64,000 nucleotides of DNA from Anastatus disparis (lineage: Eukaryota > Arthropoda > Insecta > Hymenoptera > Eupelmidae): contig JAFFSR010000237.1 in assembly GCA_017163975.1 (NCBI GenBank), positions 5,890,001-5,954,000 of the forward strand, read 5' to 3'. Positions 24,441 through 36,315 of the stretch are shown here, in pieces (position 1 is the first letter of the stretch; each line of letters starts with the position of its first letter). A model generated the notes under the pieces. The model made no database searches, had not been told where the DNA came from, and saw nothing but the letters and a program-made list of their open reading frames with translations. Position numbers and translations under genes: made by a program.

Positions 24441-26800
24441 ACTACGTATTTTAATTTAAAATTCATTTAATTATTTGATCGTTTAGCCCTTATTACAGTT
24501 CTTTTTCAAATAAAATTAAATTCGGTTTAAACGCGTACCACTAGAATTTCATCAACGAAACATAAAAAAAGTGAGTATCAAATCCCTTAAATTAAGAAAA
24601 AAATGTGCTTAAATTGATGAATCATTTTAAAAGTTATGACAAGATAAATATAAAAATAATAATTGGATGTTAAATACAGTAAAGATTTTTTATAAAAGTT
24701 TTATTTTTCATACATATTTAATGCACACAAAGTGTTTGATTCTCGCATATACCAAAGAGACATAATAAATTAAATTCTATTTATATGTTAAAAAGGTATT
24801 ATACGTAACTTACTTTGCATACTAGTTATGTAATGTATTATTAATCAATCAATATGAATTTTATAAATTTCAATTACAACCAAATACCCTGTAACTCGAA
24901 TCATCAATATAAGAGAGTATCAATTTAAAGAATTATAGAAACTAAAAAAAAAATACAAAATACAATCGAACTTCTCAATAATACGAAATAGCGCGTATAT
25001 GCACTTCTCAGTTTTCTGTCATTGATAGTACTGTCACGAAATTTTCCAAAGCACATTATTGAGTGTTCTAGCTCCTGTCGAGAATACAGAGGAAAAAGAG
25101 AGCCCGGTGTAAGATCTAAAAGTAGAAGAAGAAAAAGGGTGTTCTTTGCACTTTATATATATTTTTTTTCTCCTCTCTTTCTTGCTTCTGTTATCGAGTG
25201 ATGGACCATCGATGCGCCTGAAGGTCCAAGAAAACGCGTCTTCCAGTGTAAGAAAGAGTGAAAAAAAAAGAGAAGAAAAAACGATCATGAAAAGGAAAGA
25301 AAAGGTAAGAAGAACGAGAGGGAGAAAGAAAGAACTAAACGGAAAATTACTTGTAGCACGTGACTGGAATTAGAAAGATGCTGCTGGCTGCTTGCAACCC
25401 AAAAGGGGGTAATAAAGTACACAGTTGGTTTCTTATGCACTTCCTACCTTCAGCTGTATCTACAGTCATATACTCCAGTCTCTCACTTTCTCTCTACCTT
25501 GTTCATGGTTTTTCGGCTCTGTGTTTATTACAAGTTAAGATATAAATACGCTATGCGTACTCAAGTACAAGTTTCGTATAAAAGAAGACTTTTTAGGACT
25601 AAAGGAAAATACTTTTATTTTATTAATATTTATTTTATTTAATTAAACATCAGAAAATTTATTTCTGAATTGTTTAGAAAAATAAATGAATTTTTTTTCA
25701 TGAGATAAACAGAAATAATGTAATTAAATGTTGATCAGTATTTTTCTCATGATTTCGAATTTTAATTATTTAATTTCATAATAATTATAACAAAATATAA
25801 TACAAAATATACATTTTCAAACAGTTTTATTTAACTTATCTCTATGTCTTCAAATTTAGTTCTTAAAAAGTATTTCCTTATCACTAAATATTATCTATCA
25901 AACAATACTGCAATTGAAATAAAAATAAAAATTTTTTATATTTAAACTTATACAAAATATTAAAATATCAAATATACAATCTTAATCTGTAATAAGGTTA
26001 TTTTATTTATGTTAATGAGTAAATTTAAGTTCTCGAGATAAAATAATTAAATAACAAACTAACAAGATTTGAAGTGTAGATGAGCAAAAGCTTAACAAAC
26101 TACTGTACTAGATATCAACTGTGACAAAGTTCCATTATATTAATAAACGTTTGCTTTAAGTTGAATAACAGTTAGAAATAACAACTACTCCATTTAACAG
26201 TACCGGGGATTTAGTAAAGTATTAATAATAATAAATAATTGCATCACAAGAAAGCAAATGTAAATTGGTAATATTGAGCAAAATTTGCATATAGAACACG
26301 AATTATTGTTTTATTTTTTTTTCATTTTTAGAGAATCGTATAAAACTTTTTTTAAATGTTGATTAAAAGTGCGACATTATATGATTCATTTATGAGAGTC
26401 GGAATGTGAAAAAAATTTATAGTTTTGTTACTCTTTTTATTAAGATGTAAAATTCATCTGCGAAAAATTCAATTTCCCGAAATTTCCCCTTTAGAAATTG
26501 ACAATTTAAACTTTAAATAAAAACAATATTTTGGTACAATGAAAAATTACGTTTAAACAAAAATATTCGCTTCGAAAAATTTCTAAAACACAGTTTTTAT
26601 TGCAGTGCTTTCATTTACTCGAGCGAAATGGGCCATAACGCAAAAAGTTTTCAAACAATTTTGTTTTTTATTTTTAACGATAAGAGCTACCTAAAAAAAA
26701 TTTTGTTTCATTTTAACTGTTTGTACTAGAGTATAGTTGAAATAAAAAAAAAAAAAAAACTAAATATTTATTGTCGATCTGCGACTGAATTGGCTAAAAT
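24441..26800. other. AT-rich DNA with a purine-rich tract
   Basis: A purine-rich stretch (GAAAGAGTGAAAAAAAAAGAG-like) runs from about 25240 to 25345. Frames of 75 codons on plus and 84 on minus lie over it and are not accepted. A run of 16 A ends at 26759. The rest is A/T-rich without recognised features. Confidence 0.5.
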
Positions 26801-26804
26801 GGTT

Positions 26805-26960
26805 TCACCTGTGCCATGTTTGTTCACTTTATTTTCTTTGTCATTGCGCGCTTTGGAATTGCAAACTGTTAGCGATTTATTTGCTTCTGCGTTGAGATCA
26901 TCGATCATTGAAAATTTATGGCTTGGCCTCATGGTTATATCTCTATGAATGTACTAAAAA
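26805..26960. other. Possible conserved non-coding element
   Basis: A short balanced stretch with ATTGCGCGCTTTGG, GAGATCATCGATCATTG and AAAATTTATGGC, flanked on both sides by A/T-rich DNA. No open frame. The TTTATGGC word is of a posterior-Hox type, but chance is a fair explanation. Confidence 0.2.
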
Positions 26961-29800
26961 TATCTGGAGTTATAAGTTTACATGTACTGCTGATTCACAA
27001 ATAATCCAAAGTAAATACACAAACTCACTGATTAAAGCATATTTGAGTTACAATTTTTATAAATTTTAATCAAATATCGATCTTAATGCGTATTAAAATT
27101 TTTATCATTCGTTGTACAGTTTATTTTATATTAATTCACATCACTTTTAAGCTTTGTAAATAAATTATCGTAATTAAAAGTTAATAAATTTTTCTTAAAA
27201 CTTAAAATCAATATAATTATAAATAACATTGACTAATAAACAATTTATATTGTAAAATATGAATTTCCAATGCAACAAAATGAGATATGATTTACTTTCG
27301 AAATAAAATATAATAAAATTTGAAATATTATGGATATTCTGCATATTAAAATTAATATCAATAAATATTCGTATGCCCTTTTCTTTATTTGCGTTTAAAC
27401 AAAATAACCAGTATTTCAATATTAACTAGTTTGTTAATATTTACATTTAAAAGTCGTCTGAAATTGCAATTCATATTTGACTGCTTACATGGAAAATTAA
27501 TATATTATTATTTAAATAAAGAATAAGAGTGCTTTAAACCAAATTTAATAAAAGGGTAAATTTATAATAATGTGTAAGTGGGTAAAATACGAATTACTGT
27601 AATTTATGAATTATGTAATTCATCGAATTTGTTTAAAGGATTAATTTAATTTAAAAAATTCATTAAAAGAAATATTAAAAATTATAAAAGAAGATGCCCA
27701 TTAATACTTACCAAATGAGGAAACGTAGGAAAATGTACGAAACTGTTGTTTATGCTTAAATTTAGTAAAAATATGAAAACAAATTAATGTAAGGAAATGA
27801 AAAGAAACGTGAGAAAGAAAGGATTAAAAATGCAAAAATAAGTGAAAAAATCAAGATTTCATCTGACGATTGGAACAAATTATAGAATAATAAAAGCTGT
27901 CTCATACTAAGATTTTACAAATCATCTAATGGAAATCCTTGTTTTCTAATTCTATTTATTAACCTCTAGAGAAGCAGTATTTGAAATTTATGATCGTTCT
28001 ACAAAAATACATATAAATGGTATTTCATAGCATAGCTAGCTGATAGATGGAATGTCGATTATGACTAGAGTCAATTTATTCAGCTCTAAAGCTAAACAAT
28101 TTTACTAATGCTATTTTTTATAAAAATTAAACTTATTGTCATAAGAATATAAAGTCAAACATTTTTTATTTCAGGTAATATGATAAATCATATAATATCA
28201 TATGGAGCATATTTGAAAAATGTAAATAAACAGTTATTTATCAAAATTCAACTCTCCAAGTCGGCACATGTTTTTTATTTTATAAAATTCTAAGCATTCG
28301 GCTCCCATATAATATCGACAATATCGGATGTCTAAAATTAGAAGCTTTGAAAGGAAAAATTCTTTGATTCAGCATTTCAGACTTTTTTCTCTCCCCCTTT
28401 TCACAAAAGTATTGAAATCCAAGCTTTTTCTGAATTTTTTTTTCTTCCGTTATTTCACAAGCAGAAATCTTCCTACCATTGGAAATAGATGGTTTTGTTT
28501 ACTGTGTAGTAGACGATTTTCTTTTTTTCTCTCTTTATCTTTCTCGTCTTTTTTTTTTTTTTTTTTTTTAATAACGTAGATATGCTTAGCTTATAGCTAA
28601 CTTATTCTGCATAGTCAGAATCTTCTTAAAATGGTATTAGCTAGCACAAAAAGGTTGAATTTTAATTCAAGTCACGAGCTGCTCTCAAGTTCCCTTTCCC
28701 TCCCCCCTTCTACAATGTAGACATTTTATACAAACGTTTTTCTTGTCCTTCTTTTTTTTAAAGCTAGTATTATACACCTGGTTAAGATTAGCTGGATGTG
28801 CTTTGAAAAATCTTACGTACCGGATCAATTTCGCTTTGCTTTAGTTAAGAAAATTACGGTATCAAAGAAAATTTGATATTTTCGTGGGAATAATTTAGTG
28901 CTTAAATATACTTTAAAGAAATTCAATAATTCATTGAAGTTATGAAAAATTACTTTAAGATTTTACCAATTAAAAAAATAGATATTTTATTTTACAAATA
29001 AGTACAAAAATACAAATTTATCTTACTGTAATATTTATGTTAAAAGTTGAATATTTTCAAAGAAAAAGAAGGCTAAGGAATGAAAAATGATTCACTAATA
29101 TTTAAAAAATTAAAAACAAAATTTCAATTTTAATATTAAATCAATTCCCTAAGTATGATTACTTTTATGAAATTAAAATTTTTAAGCTTCTTAATACTGT
29201 TTGAAAAAAGTTCATGAAATTCCGAAATGTTATTCAAAAATTTTTTTTAAATCATTTGAAAAAAAAGATTTTTTTATAAACATTAATAAAAATTTTCTAC
29301 AATGATTAATTATAACTTCCATTAAAAATATTTGATTTTTATTTACTCCCCGTTATTTGCTTACTAAGAATTAACGGAATAGAATTTTTAAATCAACAAA
29401 ACAAATCCCCTTTGGATTTTTACCAACGGATTTTATTGACGTATTCATACAGGCAATAATAAATATCTAGAGACCAATTTTAATTTTCATAATTAATTTC
29501 AATTGGGTTGAAATTAATGAGGGATTTGCCGAAATTCATTTGGACTAAAAAAAAATACAAAAAATACAATACGCAGCCAAGTTCATACAAATTGAAAAAA
29601 ATTCACTTGGGTATCGAATATAACAAAATGATCTCTCGTTCTCATTTGCATACAACACGATATTTTTTTATCAATCTACATTATTGGTATACAACTGTCT
29701 TATCTACAACAAAAAGAAAAAAATCAATAAGAAAATCCTTTAGACGCGATATTGTCTATCAATGGTAAAGGGTTTCACGTCACGAGTAACGTTACACACA
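26961..29800. other. AT-rich non-coding DNA
   Basis: No gene is recognised. A pyrimidine stretch at about 28518-28569 ends in 21 consecutive T. Frames of 74 to 86 codons here are made of K, N, I, Y, F and S and follow base composition. Confidence 0.55.
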
Positions 29801-29810
29801 TGAACCACAC

Positions 29811-30160
29811 ATAAGAGAAAGAAAAAGAAAAATAAAGGCAGAAGAAGAAAAAAGAGAAAATTCTGTAAGAGAACGAATTGAAAGAAATAGGATAAGGTAT
29901 AAGAGAAAGGAGAAATAGTAGCACTGTTGTTAGAGAAAAAAAAGGGAAAGAAAAGAAAGTAAGGGAAAAAGAAGTCGAGTCGTTTTCATCTTGGACCCGT
30001 TGAATCGTTTTCCAATACCCTGGCTACAATTTTGCCTTTTTCCCTGAGAGCATTTTCTATTTTAAATAATATCCCACCGAGAGAGAAAAAGCGGCACACG
30101 CCAAGGGGGATTTCGTAGAAGGAGAAAGAGAAGAGAGAAAAAAAAATGTGCACAAGGAAG
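29811..30160. repeat. Long purine-rich tract
   Basis: From about 29811 to 29980 the plus strand is almost entirely A and G (AAGAGAAAGAAAAAGAAAAA and similar), with a second purine-rich stretch at about 30110-30150. Such tracts can form triplex DNA and stiff chromatin. The 65-codon minus-strand frame at 29986-30183 lies in its edge and is not accepted. Confidence 0.7.
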
Positions 30161-30599
30161 AGATTTGCGGAAAGTAAACTCAAGGAGTGGTACGCAAGTC
30201 AGTAAGGTAGAATAGAAATATGTGGAAAATCAGCTATATAGAAAGGTTGAAAAAAAATTTAGGAAATGTATTTTTTCGAAAGAAAAGAGAAGAAAAAAAT
30301 TGGTAAAGTAAATAGAAAATAAATATGGTTATGGAATTACTAATTTTATTAGAATATCTAGTTGAATTTAAATATAACGATATAAAATAGAAAGGTACAT
30401 TTGGGCCTAATGGAATACAATTATTTGAAATTTTTTTGTTTCTTTATTTGAATAATACAGTTTAACAGATGTGATTCTTACCAAAACAACAAAATTTTAT
30501 TCCTATCGTAATTAAAAAATCAAATAAATATAATGAACACCGATAAGATAGAGAACTATTAGGCAAACATTAAACTATATTTTATTGTTATAAATTTTA

Positions 30600-30960
30600 T
30601 GAAATAAGATATACAATATGGGTGCCAATCGCAACTTAGAATTGTAGTCGTCGGAGTACATTATGCCCAAATTGCTATAATTGCTATAGAAACTATCTAA
30701 GATGCTTCATACACTAAGATAGTTAATTCTGTTTTAGAAATCAAAGCAAGATGAGCTATTCAGTAATGAACTATCCAGTAAGGAACTATCCGTAGAATAC
30801 CACCCAGTGGGATTGACATAGGTTTAATCAGAGGTCAATGACCCTGGACTTCAATAAGATGACCAATGATCTAAGAGCATCTGACGTCGCACATAGAATC
30901 AGTTGCATTGCAATAATAATACGCTATTAGGATGTAACACATAAACTTTGATGTGGTTAA
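30600..30960. other. Balanced island containing a perfect EcR/USP-type palindrome
   Basis: The patch is less A/T-rich than its neighbours and has no open frame of note. Words present include CGCAACTTAGAATTGTAGTCG, CACCCAGTGGGATTGAC and CATCTGACGTCGCAC. A near-repeat (AATGAACTATCCAGTAAGG then AACTATCCGTAG) lies near 30765-30795. It also holds the receptor-type palindrome listed separately. Confidence 0.3.
30832..30844. promoter_or_regulatory. Candidate ecdysone response element
   Basis: AGGTCAATGACCC is an inverted repeat of AGGTCA half-sites with a one-base spacer. It matches the published palindromic consensus RGKTCANTGAMCY for the ecdysone receptor with its partner Ultraspiracle at every position. 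Assuming equal base use, a match is expected about once per million positions, so one in 64 kb is mildly surprising. Binding is not shown by sequence alone. Confidence 0.4.
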
Positions 30961-33900
30961 TCATGTAAAAGCGTACAATGTTTCATGATTCTTTGGAGTT
31001 CATAATTATGTAATGATCTATTTTTTGCAATATTTTTAAATACAAAGAATATTATTCTCAAGAAATGAATAAGAATTGTTTCTAATTCTCAATTAATTTG
31101 GTAAAATTTAATTTAATTGTATTAACCTTAATATGAGTTATCTCCTTCTTTACAAAAAATAAGTAATGAATTTAGTTGTAGAACTAAATCAAACTAATAT
31201 ACCTTCATTTGAAAGCATAAATTATAACTTTTAGGTCAATGCAATCAATGAAGTATCAAAAAAACTTTTCAATTAAATTAATAAACTGCTAAAGCATACG
31301 ATTATTAAATTTTGTGTTAAATACTACAGAACTTATTTTGACTTTGTGTGCTTCTATTAAATCTTCATAAAATCGATAATGTTTAATAGTAACAGTCCAT
31401 TAATGTTCATTTAATTTTAGTTGTAAATAATATTCAAATTTTCAGCGCCGTTATTTTAGTTTGTGCTCAAGTATTAATGAAATAAACTTCTCATATTGTC
31501 GTTGCATAATGTATTGCGTCAATCACACAGAATGCAATTAAAAATTTTATTTCTATCACTTTACGATTATTGTCCGTTTATGTAGATAATTTTAAACTGT
31601 ATTATTTTGCATGCAATTTTACACAATACTCCATTCAACAAATAATAAATGACAATTAATAAAACAACAAAAATGATTTTAAAAAAATATTTATTAACAA
31701 ATGATCGAAAACCATCAACAAATTTTTTCAATACTACCCATAGATTTAACTATTTGATTTGACTATTCCAACAAATATAGTGTCACGATTGAATGAGCAC
31801 ACAAATTGGCTATCGAAATAGAAAAAAAAAATTAAAAGAATTGATTGCTATACGTGTCACTGAATTTCTAGATACAAATGAGAACTCTTAATTATTCTCT
31901 AAAATAATTCTAAAATTTAATTATACTTATGACTTTACGACTCGCAGCTCTAATTAATCATTCGTCACTTTTAACCGGACGACTTTTGGATGCTGGTGCG
32001 CGTGTGGATGCAAGTTTTATGACTATAGATTCAAGAGAAATAACTTAGTTTTCAGGAAGAGAGACTAAGAATAATTTTGTTAAATTAAATGTATTAAACT
32101 TTATCTATGAATTTTGATGAATTTCAGTTATACGATGTAATAAATGTGTAATTATTAGTTTTCAATTGCATAACTTGATTCTAAAATCTAGTTTGAACGT
32201 TATGTATAAATAATATTGATATTTTATATTCATTTTGGAATTAAAAAACTTATAAAATTAAAGTGCTATGGATTTCGTTTCCAGTTATCAGCAGAGAATT
32301 CCTTAAAGTTCTGCGAGAATCTGTGATCTAAAGTCAAGAGACTCTTTTCTTTAGTTGTAATTATGCACTCTAAAATTCATTGGAGAATTGCACTTCTGAA
32401 CAATTTTTTTTTTCTTTTTTTATTTGAAATTTAAATAGTGTCGATAGTAATTGAATTTCATATTGTCATCATATAATGACAATTCATTTTTCAACATTAA
32501 TTCACATTTTTATGTAATTGATGATTAATTGCAAATTAATAATAAATTATTTATGTAAAATAGAAGTAAAAGATTCCCGAGAAAATTCATTTAAAATTCA
32601 TCAAACATTTACTCTCGGCAAATTTGTTTAATGGAAATTTAGCGTTAAATTGTTGAAAGTTTACATTTAATATTTAATTCATTTTATTTTACAGTACAGC
32701 AGCACGAAAGAGAGCTTTGGGTAGAGACACGGTTCATTTCAGTTGAGTAACCAAGGCGCGTCTTTCCCTTTGGCTTGCCAATGAGATTAACGTTTTGGTT
32801 TGTCATTGTTTTTCTTTTGAAATTGTTCTTTGGCCTTTGTTGTTAACTTATAAATAAAATACAAAGGTATATCTGCAAATGTGCGGATTCAAACGAATTT
32901 TGACATTTCTGTTCTAAAACATTTTTTAGACAAATTGACATTTGTTTTATAAATTATATTAAATTGATGAAATTAATAAAAGAATATATATTCTATGAAT
33001 ACGAATACATAGATAGATAAACAATAAAATATGAAATTTGATTTCATCAAACTTCAAAACAGTCAAGTAAAAACAATTTTTAGATTATGTAAATGCAATT
33101 AAAAAACTATTTTTTTATAAACAGAATAAGAAGTTAATAGAACAATGGATCATAGAGCTCAAAAATTTTTATTTTATGAATTTATTAAAACCAAAATACA
33201 ATATAATATTTTATTTTGATTTTGAACATTTTTATACCATAGATACTTAAACTCATTATACTATTTACAAAAATAATACATGATCTGAATTGGAAATATT
33301 AATAAAGTAAAAGAATTAAAATAAATTTAATGTTTTTTGGATGGTAATATCAAGAAATTCTATTCAGTAAACAGACCCTGAAATTTATACAATATTAATA
33401 TATATTCAAAGTAGTATAAATCAGTTATCACTCAGCCGAACAAGTCAATCATAATTCATCAATCGAGTTATTCGAAATTCAATTAATTTTAACATTTTAT
33501 GATGAATAATTTATATTTAATAGCGAATAATTGTTTATTTTACAAAGTAAACGAATTCCACATAATACCGTCGATCAATCAATTATAAACAGCATTATAC
33601 ATTTTCTTAAATTCAGTTAGCTTATTCAACTCATGACTAGGTTAATCTCGCTATAAAACGTAGATTAATTTAAATAACTATAATTTTACTTTACAAGTAA
33701 TTAGCCAACATTCGCGATTTTATATTTGTTTTCAAACTAGGCTAAACACTAATTGATCCGTCGATATCATTTAAAGCCGCGAATATATGCACTTTATTTC
33801 GCATTTCGTTTTATGAAATTCTATTATAGATTAAGTTAGCCTTGGCCGAATTTCAAAATAACTCATAATGTTTTCAATTTCCGTTATTATTTGCGGGTTC

Positions 33901-35745
33901 AGATTTTTAATGTTATTTAATGATCTGCATTTTTGTCATACTGTTATTTATTTATATTTTTTATGCAATATTCAAAAAAATTTCAATATATTAACAATAT
34001 TTGTTGAATTAAAATTTTTCATTACGATGCCATTATAAGATATCTCATGAAATTGAACTTTATTCAAAATAGATATTATTATTACATCAATAAAATAAAG
34101 CATGCACATTAAATAAAAAATATTTAATGTCACTAGTAAGAATTCAATAACAGTACTGATATTGAAAATCAATAGAATTATTTATAAAGACAAGCTGCAT
34201 TATTATACTTTTAAAATGATAAAATATCAAACTTTATATATTAAAAGCACAAACCAAATCATTAGTCAATCTTAAAGGTAATACTTTGTACTTAATCAAT
34301 ACTTAATACAATTGTTCCTAACATGTTTATATCAGTAAATTCGTCACATCTGGACAATCGATCTTAACGAACTTAAGATGGAGTATAAATCAAGAATCTC
34401 TTATGCATGTATATATATATAAATTCAAATATCTAATCAAGCGTAGCAAACTGAATAAGAGGATACAAGCAACATAGAATATGCATTAATTGAACGCCTT
34501 AAGGTTATGTATCTTGAAACGTTCAACAAGAAAGGCATAATATTCAGCAAGTTTAATTGCTTGTCAGACCTTACTATTTCAAATGAATTAATTTTCCATC
34601 ATTGAATTCAACCAATTATTATTTGTTAAGTTTTGAGATTCATTGTGATTTCAGATTGAATTATTTGACAAAGAAATTTTTATATTAAGCTTTATTTTTA
34701 TATAATTACGTATAGTAACGAATTAAATATTTCTTAAATTTTTGAACTACGTAAATAAAAAGGTTAATAAAATATAGAGCTGTTAAAATTTATTATTATG
34801 GGGTACGCGTAAACAAAGGTAAAATATTACGAACATTCTGTTTAACTTAAACTTTTTTTTTTATTCAAACTGAGCATACATTAACTCGTAGAGAGCATAC
34901 GAGTCTACATTATGGTCACATGTTACTGAACTGTTTTTCCTCCAAATGCAATAAACAGACTACGTATAACGTTGTGTAGCTTTTCCCATCCAATAATAGT
35001 AACGTCTGGCATCCGAACCGGGAAATATTACAACCGAACATTGCAAAGAGAAAGAGAAATACAGATACACCTATGAAATTCTAAATTTTCAGTAGCTATA
35101 CACACAGACACACACACACAAAATACATAGAAAGCCGACACAAACTGTAATATTGATCGTGTACAGGGCCCGTCAACCTTTTGCTATACAACTACTCTCC
35201 TTCTCTTTGTCTTTCTCTCTCTGTCTCTCTTGTTGTTGAACGTATTACCCTATACAGTCAAGTCATGCGAACCCAAGCACGCATCAACGACACTTGCCCG
35301 ATGTTATATATATATATATATACATATTGTGAGTAACATCGACGAGAATATTATGTGAAGGTGCCTAGATTATGCCAGTAAATTATACGTTTATAGAAAA
35401 CGTTACAAGAAAATTTTATTTTATTTTTGTTTCGAGGTTTTATTTAGTGCGGCATTAAAGCTTTATTAATTATAAAATAAGATAAGTTTTATATTAATGA
35501 AATATTTGATTAATGGAATGAACGGGTGTGGGTAGGGTTTTGTTAATAATCAAGCATTGAATAAACTGCTTTTTAAACGATTAAGAATGATTTTGATCGA
35601 GATACATTAATCAAGAATATTTGATATCTGAATGCTGTGTAAAATTAATGATTTTATATGCATATTTATTAATAGTGCATTATTAATTGCAGTTGGTATG
35701 ACTTTCAGAATATTATTTTTTTTCTTGCTATTTTAATCTAACCAG
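30961..35745. other. AT-rich non-coding DNA
   Basis: No gene is recognised. A balanced stretch at about 32690-32800 follows a good splice-acceptor-like TTATTTTACAG. Another lies at about 34860-35370, with CA-rich (35098-35122) and CT-rich (35197-35231) segments and a TA repeat at about 35305-35322. Everything else is A/T-rich. Confidence 0.5.
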
Positions 35746-35749
35746 AAGA

Positions 35750-36315
35750 GGCTATGAGCTTCGGGTCACAGATCTTGACGAAACTTTGGGATATATTTTG
35801 AGGTACCAAAATATGAGTAAAGCCAGAGCGGTACGGTCTAACGCTTCGAAAAACTGAAATGATAGACGTTTCCAGTCTTATTTGAAGAAAAATGTAAAAA
35901 AAAAGCTCCTAATTGAAGTGTGAATAATCCAGTCTAGAAATGTCTTTTATAAATCAACAGGGACTTAAATAAAAGTACAGAAAGCAAGCTTTAATTTGCC
36001 GTTTTCAGAATTGAAAAATAATAATTAGAACCAGAGATATGTTCGTTCAAAGAAAGTACCAAATCATCTAAATTCTAAGGACAGTGATTTTGTGATTTTT
36101 GGTACTTTCTTGCTTCTTAAACGAACATATCTCTGGTTCTAATTATTATTTTTCAATTCTGAAAACAATTTTAGTTCTTTGTACTTTTATTAGCCCTGTT
36201 GATTTCTAGACTGATTACATTCAATTAGAGCTTATCATTTCTTCAATGAAGCGTTAGACTACTCATTTCTCATATTTTATACCAAATAGAAACAGATCTC
36301 AAATCTCATGTATAC
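35750..36315. mobile_element. Large foldback (palindromic) element
   Basis: The inner arms at 36001-36047 and 36120-36166 are exact reverse complements over 47 bases, starting GTTTTCAGAATTGAAAAATA. Outward the pairing continues with gaps: GTCTAGAAAT, TCAACAGGG and AAAAGTAC occur in both arms, as does GTCTAACGCTTC (left near 35837, right ending near 36260). The arms close with ATATGAG words near 35811 and 36272. A weaker match (CAGATCT-like) reaches about 35769 and 36297. The unpaired centre is about 40 bases (36061-36100). No coding capacity is visible. Outer ends are uncertain and no target duplication is clear. It may be a non-autonomous DNA transposon that folds back. Confidence 0.85.
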
